NCBI GenBank assembly: GCA_011947345.1
Contig: JAAVTG010000002.1
Span: 62,001-126,000, forward strand
Reading direction: 5' to 3'
DNA: 64,000 nt
DNA from: Phytophthora quininea
Taxonomy: Eukaryota; Oomycota; Peronosporomycetes; Peronosporales; Peronosporaceae
Positions 11,426 through 20,838 of the stretch are shown piece by piece. The stretch's first letter is position 1. Each line of letters opens with the position of its first letter. The translations under genes and the position numbers were made by a program. The notes under the pieces were generated by a model. It was not told the DNA's origin. It did no database searches and worked only from the letters and a program-made list of their open reading frames with translations.

Positions 11426-12593
11426 TCCGTCGACGAGAGTGTAGAGCTATTTACAGCACGGCCGCGGAGCGATGCTAGAGGCCGGCTGTGCCATCGGCGC
11501 TACAGACACCTTGTGTCGCGCACACCGCGTTTTCGACGCCTCTGCCTCGCTGAGGCACGCCAAGACGGTAATCTCACTGCGCCATCGCTGCCTCTCGAAT
11601 GAGGGGATTCGACCGAGGGGACGCCACGCGAAGCGTCGTGAGATCTTTGCAAGGACGCAAACTTATTAACCGTGTCCTGCTGACTAGGAGTCAGGTATGC
11701 GAACACTGCCTGCTCCATCCTCACAGAGGTTCAGTCGACGACTCAGGAGTCGGATTGACTACAAGTGCTACCAGGTGCAGCGGGGCTGCGTAGCGGTGCA
11801 CGTGCACAGAGGAAAACGTAGTACTCCCCGAGCCTGTCTCTGTAGGCGTCCCGCCTTCGGTTCTATACAAGAACCAAGTACAGTCCCGTAACTAGGACTC
11901 GCAGAGTCAGTGTCCCTTACAACAAGGACAACACTAATAGGCGGGTAGCAGCACTTTTAGGGATCCTCTTTTTACCGGGATAAGTCGACCCTGAAAACGT
12001 AAAAAAAAAAAAAAGAGGTGTCAGGCCAGACGAGAGAGAGGTCAGGGGAGATCTGACACAGATGTCGCTGCAAGATACCACCATTTCGCAAGATCCCAAG
12101 ATCCGAGCAGATTGCGCCGTCAAGACTGAACCAAGGTGAAGACGCACCCGAATCCTCGACGCTGGAACAACAACAGCAGCAGCTATCAGCCTCCTATCAC
12201 CGCTTCCAGTCCTTAGCGCCGTTTGAGGCAAACGCCGAGTTGAACCGGATGGGATTGCAACAGCAGCGCCCAAATGTGGAGAAACCTCCGTTGCGGTCGG
12301 TATACGAAGGCGCTACGCAGACTCACGCCTCTAGAGACTGAGCCCTGCTGCACTCACAGCACCTCGTCGCCACTCAGAGAGCAGTGCAGTCCGAGCCAGC
12401 CGGGCCTCATGCGTTGCCCACGCAGAACAGCTCTGCGCTTGGTGTCTCGATACCCACCGGCCTGCAGTAGCCACCATCACCTGCTGCAGAGGCTGCGTTA
12501 GCCGGTCAAGACGTACAAGGCGGGAGAATAGAATGAAACGATTAGCTGGTTGGGTCCCTGCTGTACCTGCACATGCAGAGACTTGGTAGCTGA
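11426..12593. other. No gene recognised; contains an A14 tract
   Basis: The expected gag of the pol element would lie here on the minus strand but no capsid or zinc-knuckle motif is visible. A run of 14 A residues sits at 12001-12014. Short frames on both strands look random. Confidence 0.4.
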
Positions 12594-13200
12594 TTTAAAG
12601 GCTCGAAAAGCAAGGCACAGCTCGCGGCAGGTTGGCACGGCGTCCTCGCCAGCTTTAGCGCCGACAACCACATAAACGCCAAGGTTGACCAGTTGAAGAA
12701 TAAGTTGCAGTCTCTCCAAACCAACTTCAACAACATCAAAGGAAAAGAACCACAAACCGGGAATTCTACCGATGATCCCATTGACTACCCTAGCAATTGA
12801 TCTCTCTGATCCAGTACTTTGGTGAGCTTCGGGAATGGGGAACCGTGACTTCGGCCAAACGGGTTCATCGTCGAGCGCACGAAGTGATGAAGTTGTGACC
12901 CAAGGAGCGGCCGGTAAGCGTGCTGCCCACAAACCCAAACTCGATATAGCAGATGCTGTTCCTATGATGGCCGAATCGCTTATCAAGAGATTAGATCAGC
13001 CTAGCGATGCTGATGAGTCAGACGAGCGCTCGACGTTGAGAAAAAATGCCTGCTCTCCTCACGAACCAGGAGAAAACACTGCAATGCTTCAAGCGTCTAT
13101 CGACAGCTCGCGTGAGGTTAACGCTGCCACCCTGTATTTCCTCCAAGCTACGGCAACGCAGGAGAGAAACGTTGAGCACGAGCAGCAAACAAGCAGTCCC
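12594..13200 (+). pseudogene. PIF/Harbinger accessory DNA-binding protein (copy 1), broken
   Basis: Plus-strand reading from 12594 shows a Myb/SANT-like companion protein of oomycete Harbinger elements: KLQSLQTNF, an ETGN-like QTGN motif, a YP before the usual W, then, after a frame change near 12800, an IQYFGELREWG-like segment and a C-terminal helix (DIADAVPMMAESLIKRL) around 12935-13000. It is convergent with the transposase at 13404-14060, the usual two-gene arrangement of this superfamily. An in-frame stop precedes the segment, so the N-terminus is lost or in another frame. Confidence 0.5.
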
Positions 13201-13403
13201 AAATGTTGCCTCACTTCGCTTTTGCTGGCACCTGGTGGGTTTCTTCGTCTGAGGCCCACCACACTCGATCAACCTCCATCCAATCTTCGATGGCCATGTC
13301 TTCACGTAGCGCTGTTGCATCGAGATCAATCATCCAATTGCGCAGAACTAAGCTCGTCTTGGTAACCGAGGTCATTGCAGTCGGCGTTTCAAACTTGAAC
13401 ACT

Positions 13404-14060
13404 CTAAACTTGCCCAAAAGATTTCTCGGCCACGATCCGAGCGCGGCTGTGCACGAGAATATACCAACAATTGGGGGCTTCCATTATGAGAAAAATTGGA
13501 TACGGTGTCAGCACAGTAGGTAGGAGTTGACACCCCGCATCGCCAACAAGATGAGTTCCTGGTGGTATATTTGGCAGGACGTTCCGGGCAAAAAGCGATC
13601 GATTGAAAACATACTTGTCGTTCTGGGCACCATTGCGTAGGGAGATGGCCATGAAGCGCTGCCGATGGTCTACCACTGCCATCACGTTGAAGGCGGGGTA
13701 ACTGCGCCGGCGATACCAACCATCAAAATATCCGAAGCGCTTGATACGAATCATGCAGCCGGCAACTGCACCAACAACTTCTGGCATTCCCGTGACGAGA
13801 TTGAAAGCTCTGCATTCGTTGCTCCACTTATCTTGCGTTGTCGGCTTTCGAATGGTTCCGTCCACAAACGTTTCGAGCAAAGCAACAACTTGGTGCACCG
13901 CAGTCAGCGCAATCGTCGTCCCCGCGCCGAAGATTGCGCCAGCGTCGTACATTGCTCCTCCATGTGCTAGATAGTTGATAGTAATTGCAACGCGTGTTGC
14001 GAGGTCGAACTCTGCATTGGCACCAAGTGGAGACAACACCTCCATCCATCTTCTCGTCAC
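13404..14060 (-). pseudogene. PIF/Harbinger transposase (copy 1), catalytic residue lost
   Basis: 218 codons of a DDE_Tnp_4-type nuclease. Recognisable blocks are the region that normally reads G-[AIV]-[ID]-D-G (here GAVAGCMIRI), NGAQNDKYVF, VGDAGCQLLPTVLTPYP and a C-terminal ARIVAEKSFGQ carrying the likely glutamate. The first catalytic Asp is replaced by Ala in VAG. The end is out of frame with the usual domain tail. No terminal inverted repeats were found around this copy. Confidence 0.75.
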
Positions 14061-15284
14061 TCGTCGCCATATTTCTTCAAACCCTTAGCGAGTGCAAGGC
14101 AGTTTCCTATTGAACGAACCGACCGAGAAAGCTTCTTGCTCCCTTGTCGCCCCACACTAGCTGCTCCGTGTTGTTAGGATGTTCTGCTTCGGCTCCGGCC
14201 AGTTTCTCTTGTCTGCGACGATCACAGCCAGCACACTCACTACAGCCGCGGCGCATTTGAGCACTTCCTCTTCCTCCATCTCCTCATGCGAAATAACCGG
14301 CATGCGCTGTGCTGACAAGGGAGCTCATGGCTATAACACAAAGCGCTAGAAAAACCTCCGAGATGGCTTTCAATTTGATGATGCATCAAAAGAGGAAATC
14401 TCCATGTGAGCTTGGCTGCACACAAACTACTCGATTTTGATCGGAAAGTCCTCTTTCTCTTTTACTGTGACCCGCCTCTAAATAACCGCAAAAATAGAAC
14501 CGAATCGAATTGTTTATCTGACGTTGGTGAAATGTATAAACTATGTTGCATAGTTAACCTAAGAGGTATGTAAATGAGTGGTGGAGAGCCAGATGGCTAC
14601 AGAGTCGAAACTCTATACACGGTTAAGATTTTCGTGTAACCCCCAAATTCAACGCACGGTTATGACTTTCGTGTAACCCGTCACAAGATCAACAATAGTC
14701 CGCAGCGCGCTTTGCTAAACGCTAACCTCGCCAAGGAAGACATCACGATGCCGTCACCGGACAGATCTCGTTCCAGAGTGTTCTGCCGCTTGCGTGTGAA
14801 GAATGCGCTTCTTTCTACCGCGAACGAGCATCATAGACGTATAACGCGCTTTGGTGCTTTGTCGGCTCTACGGTGGCGGAGCTGCCGTACTGCTTCTTGA
14901 CGAGCTCATCTTCACAGTCATCTACTACGCGTTCATGGGCTTCCAGGGCTTCGCCGCTGCTGAACATCACGCAGAGGTCCATGCATACCCTGTACGTCCA
15001 CACTTCTTGGGTGAATCAGAGAGTGCCGTCACGCCCTCTCGGCCGATCTTGCTGGCTTGGCGCCCCGTCTGAATGACGCGTTCAGGCCCCTACTGACTTT
15101 CAAACAGTTTAAATCAGCGGTCACGGTCTTTTATACTGCTCATCCCCGTGTTATTGGTCTCGGTGATGTCTATTTTTCTAAAGGATGGCTACACCAACCA
15201 TACTGGAAGCAAGTGTTGACAGATGAACCAGTTCGTTTCTAACGGGTGGCACCAGCAAGAGTGCGTTTTCTTACGCAACTGAGC
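14061..15284. other. No gene recognised
   Basis: AT-richer stretch near 14440-14700 with a local direct repeat (ACGGTTA..GA..TTCGTGTAACCC at about 14622-14642 and 14657-14680). A 62-codon minus frame at 14815-15003 (acidic, EALEAHERVVDDCEDELVKK) and a 61-codon plus frame at 15057-15242 are unassigned; they may be relics of transposon genes. Confidence 0.4.
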
Positions 15285-16090
15285 TGTGGTGTAGGAATCC
15301 ACTGAACTTTCGCGAAGGTAGCAGCGAGCTTCCGCACACAACAATACACCTTCCAGATTGTCAGGCGAATGTTGGGCGTGATCTGAAGGAACCAGATCCG
15401 ACCCTGCCCAAGCCGGTGTGGCTTCCGCTCACTGTCTGCGCTGAAGGCAAATATAAACCGACGCTACACGAGCCTTCGCCTGTACGTCCAAACACTCTCT
15501 CACACACTCAAAACCCCGTGGCACCAGCAGACGAAGGTTGCCTGGTCCCGTGGACTCTCTTACGAGGGCGCCGGAGTATAACTCCGGCTGGAAGTCACGT
15601 TGGAATGCGACCCGCACTCCACACACAAGGGCTCTCTCGCCCAACACTCCCTATTAATTGGGTTAAGCCAAAATACACTCTAACTACTACTCTTCACTCT
15701 TGGTCTGACCAAACGAACACTCACTTCACGAAGGTCTGTGTTCGCTGGCAGGCATAACCCACGACCACAGGGCAAGGTGCTTACCTAGGACGCTTGGGAA
15801 GTCGGGGAAAATTCTGCTCTGTTTATATCGCCCTCTCGGGCTCTAACTCTTTTATCCTACCCTTATCGATGAATCTATACAGATATCAAGTGAAACGCAA
15901 GTGTCGCTGTCGGAGCTACCCATCCAAAAATTCACGACTAGGCGATGGTTCGCAATAGCAACCACCTCGGGATAGCGACCTTCAATGAACCTTCGCCTCG
16001 CTTCGCCATTGGTCCAGCTCGACACATTTTATCAGCTAATAGCGGGAGCGACGGTTCGTTGACGTATCTTGGAGAAATCTCCACACCACA
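15285..16090 (+). mobile_element. Solo LTR (TGTGGTG family, 806 bp), copy B, with TSD
   Basis: Starts TGTGGTGTAGGAATCC and ends CTCCACACCACA, giving inverted termini TGTGGTG/CACCACA. The flanking four bases are GAGC at 15281-15284 and GAGC at 16091-16094, a perfect target-site duplication. That shows an insertion of a complete element followed by LTR-LTR recombination. Inverted relative to 5948-6754. Confidence 0.85.
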
Positions 16091-16402
16091 GAGCACTGAT
16101 GTGCAACAGGTTCAGTCCAAAAATACGGTTGATAAACGGCGCCACCTTTCCAAGTCACTTTCGTTGGGAGTGTACATATCTTTTTGGTGCTCAACTCGGT
16201 TGGTTTCAGCCGCAACCATACAGACGGCAAGTCAAAGCGAGAACCAATGCTAAAAACCCTCCCTAAAAATGCGCGACAGATCTCCGTACCATCAATAGCT
16301 CTCAGCTTCCAGCTGAGATGATTTAAAATCTGTTAGAATTTCGATTTTTTAACAAATATGTATTCAATTTATTTGAGAAACATTACACCTGGCGTATTGT
16401 TA
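16091..16402. other. No gene recognised
   Basis: Spacer between the solo LTR and the Harbinger element. The last 80 bases are AT-rich and end in the TTA used as the Harbinger target. No coding signal seen. Confidence 0.5.
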
Positions 16403-17104
16403 GGCCCATGCTCAACTGAGAGCATGCGGCCGCACCGCACCACACGGCGTCGCAAATTTCTGTACCGTGCGGCCGCACCGGTTGAGACTGACGGTGCGTC
16501 CATAACTGAACGCATGGGCTCACGGACGTGCTCATTGGTCAGTCTTTTTCAGTTGTTGAAGCGTCGTCCAGACTGCCGTGGTCGCAATCCAGGGTTAAGA
16601 TGCCTGCAGCCAGGAGCCCAGGAACCTCAATCCTCCCTCCGAGCGCCCTGCGTCGATGCACCAAAATACTGGTGAGCGCTCAGTAGTACCAGAGCAGGGA
16701 GTAGACGCATATTACAGTCAGACGACGTCTCACTACAGCGGTCTACCAGTATACGTGCCTTCCACCAGGAGTGTTGACACGGGTTCCGGCCAGCAGATGA
16801 TGTTGCACTCGCAGTTAGAGCCGCGGAGGCTAGAGCCACCAGGTCGTGCAGCGAATATGCCGTCAAGCCTTGACGCAAGTCCCATTCTGATAGGCCCACA
16901 ACGTCACTCATCGAGTTTACCTACATGAGTTGATTCAACTCCCATCCAGACCGGCATTTTGCAAATCCGGCTTGTCGACGACTCTGACAGTTTCGAGGAA
17001 AGCTTGATTAGTCAGGTGCCGGCTTCCGATGACTCGTCGAAGCCCCCGACAACTACAAGGACTGGCTAGCCGTAGATAGTAGAAAAGAGTGTGCACGGCG
17101 AAAA

Positions 17105-18160
17105 TTGGGTCTTCCTTCAAGTATGAGGAAAGGTTCATGGATCGAAGCCTTGCGGCGCTATGACGCAGCAATGGCTGTGTATACGGACAACGGCGCTCGC
17201 GGAAAGACAGCGATACAAGGTCCAGGACGCGGCGATACGACCCGGACGAAGCACTGCATGTTCCGACTGTTGAACTTGCTATTCAGCAGGAGCGGTACGT
17301 AACTTTTATCGCTGTAGTAATCTGCTTTCATTTCCATCTTGTTTCCCCAGGCGACACCGTCACACGGGCAGAGTTAGATACTAACATGACACAAGAGCGA
17401 ACGCAGTTTTGGGTCGACGTATGCAGCGCCTTCAATAGGGATTGTGCTCCAGATCATGACAGGAATAAGATGGAGTTTGGCGACGACGACGACATCTTCT
17501 ACGGTATCAACCCCTTGCTAGCGAAGCGCGACAAGTCTGGGAAGAAACTTTTTCCCATCTGGAAAGAGGTGAACAAGAACTATTTCGCCGCCCTAGGAAG
17601 GTTTAACGAGTCGGGCCAGAACAAATATGAATTTCGCAAATTTGTTGCTGGACGAAAAGACGTCCTCTGCTTGCACCGGTGGCTGAGGGTACGGCTCATT
17701 CACTTGGGATATGTTCACATTGAACTAACTGGCTGTGCGTGTTGTAGAGAAAACCAGAGCTCAACAACTTTGTTAGAGGGGGCTACTAGAAGTTGACGGA
17801 TTTGATACTGAAGATACAGAAACAACGCGGCGTTTAGTGGATGTGCACAGCGCTCGGTTGACTCCATCCAAACGGAAGTCGCAAGATTCACTGGAAGTAA
17901 TGGCGAATTCGTTTAGTTTGTATGTCAAGTACAAACTGAATGATGCGAAGCGGGCCTCAGCATCTGAATGTCTAAATCTCCAAAAGAGCGCACAAACGTT
18001 GAGCATGCTTGCAGATATTCGACGCCAGATTGCAGACGTGGACAACAAGCTGTCTCCTACCAACGAGGATTCGACCAAACACATATTGACGAAGGACAGA
18101 TCGATTCTTTTGGCCGAGCGCCAACGGTTAATATCGCAGCTTAAATCCACAGAAGACTGA
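17105..18160 (+). pseudogene. PIF/Harbinger accessory DNA-binding protein (copy 2)
   Basis: Myb/SANT-like companion of the transposase. Exons join cleanly across a GT-AG intron at about 17295-17350 (56 nt) and probably a second at about 17690-17752. The middle exon carries FWVDVCSAFNRD, FPIWKEVNKNYFAALGRFNESGQ and YEFRKFVAGRKDVLCLHRW; after the second intron comes KPELNNFVRGG. A frame change in a GGGGG run near 17770 separates this from the C-terminal helical part (LLEVDGFDTED, then a coiled coil to 18160). If that run is an assembly error the gene could be intact. Likely role: recognition of element ends together with the transposase. Confidence 0.55.
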
Positions 18161-18519
18161 CAAGGACGTGAAAGGCAAGTTTGAATAAACTCGACAAGGT
18201 TGTTTCATATTAAATATATAACGGTGCTTGGCCCCCTTATTATTCCAGTAGTGCTTCCTCCTCCCTGTCTCGGCGAACTACATTGTGAGCTGGCCTGCTC
18301 AATTTTTTTCTTGGATGTAGCGCATAACTATTGTTCTAGTTATCTCGTCCTTCGGCACCTCCACGTCTCCTCCTTCAGCTTCATGTTGAGTCTTGTCAAA
18401 CAAAAGGTCACAACTGTCGTTCCATTGTCTTACTTCGTTGCGCATTATCTTGATGATCTTTTTCACGCCTCTTGAAAATTCAATTGACTGCTGACCAATA
18501 CAAAAATTGTGTAGCCGCA

Positions 18520-19437
18520 TCACGTATGAATAATGGGGGCACAGTTAACAAGGCGAACACATAACGGTTTCTTCAAAATTCGCCACTTGTTCTGTAGCAA
18601 ACCGAAAGCCATCTCGACGCGGATTCGACATTGACTTAAGTAAAAATTGTAGCTGTCTCGACCAGGTCTACCGTTGAGCTGCACTTTGGTGAAAGGCGTC
18701 AACACATTTCGCGTTTGAGGATACGCATTATCCACCAACACGTAATATGGATCACAGTTTTTGGATAGTATACTGCTCAAAGACCACTGCAAAATGCGAC
18801 CGAATCATTCCTCCCTCCAGGAAAACGACACGCCATAGCTGTAAACCGGCACGCAAAATCCGCACAAGCTTGCACATTTAAACCATAGCGTTGGTAGTGA
18901 CCAGAGAAGAATGCAATAACACGACCGCACTCACTGCTCCACGGGACTCGAATCGGACAGAGCTACCCATCAATTGCTCCAATACAACCCGTAATCGCAC
19001 CATCAGTGCTGATTTCTCTAAAGCCACCTGCAGTTTCAACCCTTTCATCATTAGACTTTGGGAATTTCAATGCGAGTCGGTCACTGCAGTTAATCGCACG
19101 TATCACTGCATGCACGATCCGGTAAAAGCCAGCTCGACGCGTTTCCGTGACAACAAGGATGTCGTGATAGCGTCCGCCGGCCAGCAACACATACAAGTTT
19201 GCAGCATTGCCGTCGGCGAAACTGGCGGTTCCCAAGTGATCTTCTTGCTGATTGTATTGGGTCAGTAGCAAGGTCGCTGCCAATGCAAGAAATCAGCCTC
19301 TCAAAACCACCAAAGCTCATTCGATAGTATTCTTTGAAGTCTCCTTCGTACAGCAAACGCTGTGCAAGCAGCTCCCAGTTGAGACGTTCTCGCACAACAC
19401 CGCGTCGCTGTTGGCGTCTACCACGTGAACGGCGCAT
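18520..19437 (-). pseudogene. PIF/Harbinger transposase (copy 2), frameshifted
   Basis: Reading minus: N-terminal helical region (RLNWELLAQRLLYEGDF..YYRMSFGGFERL), helix-turn-helix region with LGNRQF replaced after a frame change near 19240 by LYVLLAGGRYHDI, then the catalytic part with first Asp in GAIDGW, a DF..RF..FPGGRNDS block at about 18800-18960, LVDNAYPQTRNVLTPF, and RVEMAFGLLQNKWRIL with the catalytic Glu. All acidic residues expected for the DDE triad are present, in contrast to copy 1. A further frame change near 18790 interrupts it. Confidence 0.75.
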
Positions 19438-19679
19438 GTTAGAGCGGGGACGATCACCTCGACGAACACGTCACACTCGCCCTGCATTCTGTAGCTGCTA
19501 GAGGATCACCAAGAGGTGGAATGTCGACACCCAGACACAGATTAGCGTCTTCAACATCGAAGCTGGTTTTGATTGGCCTGTGTTACCCTAGCTTTCCCGT
19601 GCGTCGATTTGGCCGCATGCGCCGAATTGGACGCACGGCGCACTTATTAAGTGTTTTTATATTTTTGAGCGCATGCCCT

Positions 19680-19792
19680 TTAACCCTTTGACCGCCAGAG
19701 AATTATAGATTCTTACGTGCTGCATTATGTTTATACCGCCGCAAATCCGTTACTATGATTGGTCAAAAGCTGACGTGACAGTGTAAGAGATG
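19680..19792 (+). other. Possible piggyBac-type terminus next to the Gypsy insertion
   Basis: The sequence TTAACCCTTTGACCGCCA starts at 19680 and resembles piggyBac ends (TTAA target followed by CCCTTT). The element would continue rightward and is interrupted after 113 bp by the Gypsy element. The opposite end was not found, so this is weak. Confidence 0.3.
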
Positions 19793-20756
19793 TGTGGTGT
19801 AGCGGGATTTATCAAAATCCGCTTCCACTGCGCCCAGACACCGACTAACGGAGGGGTCCTCCGATATCCGTGGGGATGCTGAAGTGTGCTCACCTTGTGT
19901 ACCCGTCGGCGGGCTGGATCTGCTCTTCAGGTGCTTCGAGGATGCTTGATCTGTCAAGATCGAACGTCTTGGCGGGACGTGGGAGGTCAGGAGCAGCGCG
20001 GGAATCTTCACTCTGCGTCCTTGAATATTTGCCAGACCAGTAATCGCTTGGATCTACTTGGATCTGGGGCCTGGATCTTGGATCCAGGTGGAGGGTTGCC
20101 TTGAGGGGTGTGTGGTCTTCCTTTTCCGTACTTGAACGCTTCCAATAGCGTGATCTTGGGGGTTGAGGGTCGATCGGTCGTCCTGGCCAAGTAGTAACTC
20201 CAGTAGACCTTGGATCTGCACTTGGTACTTGTGGATCTAGACTGCGAGTGGATCTGGCCAATATATTATCCAGATCCCCGAGCGCTGCTTGATCCGCGGT
20301 GATCCCGACGTAGCTGGACTGGGCCAATGTAGATCCCGTAGTCTTATGCGCTAAGAAGGGCACTTGTGGTGTACAAGGCAAATTCGACTCTGTATTAAGC
20401 AAATTATGAGTGGATCCATTGGAGATCCCATCCCAAAACCTATCGTCTGCACCATTTCTATACCTGCCGCTGGATGTTGTCGTTTGATCAGTCCTCTGGT
20501 GTGCCAGATCCACGTCTGGAACGGCCTTGGTTGCAGATCCGGGCTGCCCACGTCTGGATCCAGTGTTTCCGCGATGTACCCATGTCTGATCCGGGAATCT
20601 GAGTCTGGATCCAGCATATCGCGTTGCAGATCCGGACCACCTACGCTTGGATCCACTGCTCCCGCGGTGTACCCATGTCTGATCCGGGGATCTGAGTCCG
20701 GCTCCGGCACGCTGGGCTCCCATATCGCCCCATTTCCGGGAAAGCGCTTCACCACA
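19793..20756 (-). repeat. Left LTR (3' LTR of the minus-coded element)
   Basis: 964 bp, offset exactly 11048 bp from the right LTR. I counted 28 GATC sites in it. It contains a 277-codon minus frame with no recognised domain. Bases 20757-20775 just inside are purine-rich on the minus strand (GGCAGGAGGCGG), a plausible polypurine tract. Confidence 0.95.
20531..20716. repeat. 93-bp tandem duplication inside the LTR
   Basis: Two imperfect units starting TTGCAGATCCGG at 20531 and 20624, both containing TGTACCCATGTCTGATCCGG. The same pair is at 31579 and 31672 in the other LTR, and it is absent from the related LTR at 6824-7673. Could be a promoter or enhancer duplication. Confidence 0.75.
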
Positions 20757-20838
20757 ACCGCCTCCTGCCTGAGGTTATTGCCCTACAACGACAATACGTC
20801 AGGCACCGCTCGCACTTCATCTCCTGGCTTCCTTCCAC

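Larger units (their letters stand above)
16403..19679. mobile_element. PIF/Harbinger DNA transposon (copy 2), ~3.3 kb
   Basis: Contains a plus-strand DNA-binding gene and a minus-strand transposase in convergent order. Candidate ends: GGCCCATGCTCAAC at 16403 preceded by TTA (16400-16402), and the reverse complement of AGGGCATGCGCTCAAAA ending at 19679 followed by TTA (19680-19682). A 3-bp TTA/TWA duplication is typical of the superfamily. The termini are imperfect and both are followed by GCATGCGGCC/GCGCATGCGGCC sub-terminal motifs. Genes are certain; boundaries are tentative. Confidence 0.6.

Noticed and set aside
12001..12014. A14 tract as the poly-A tail of a LINE or processed copy
   Set aside because: No adjacent reverse-transcriptase or cDNA-like sequence and no target duplication seen.
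5948..16090. Inverted repeats seen as terminal inverted repeats of one ~10-kb DNA transposon
   Set aside because: Copy B alone has LTR-type ends and its own 4-bp GAGC duplication; the enclosed segment is a mixture of unrelated elements.
19890..20723. 277-codon frame in the LTR as a gene (also 30938-31816)
   Set aside because: It lies inside LTR repeats, changes between related LTRs, shows no domain, and its repeats merely reflect the 93-bp duplication.
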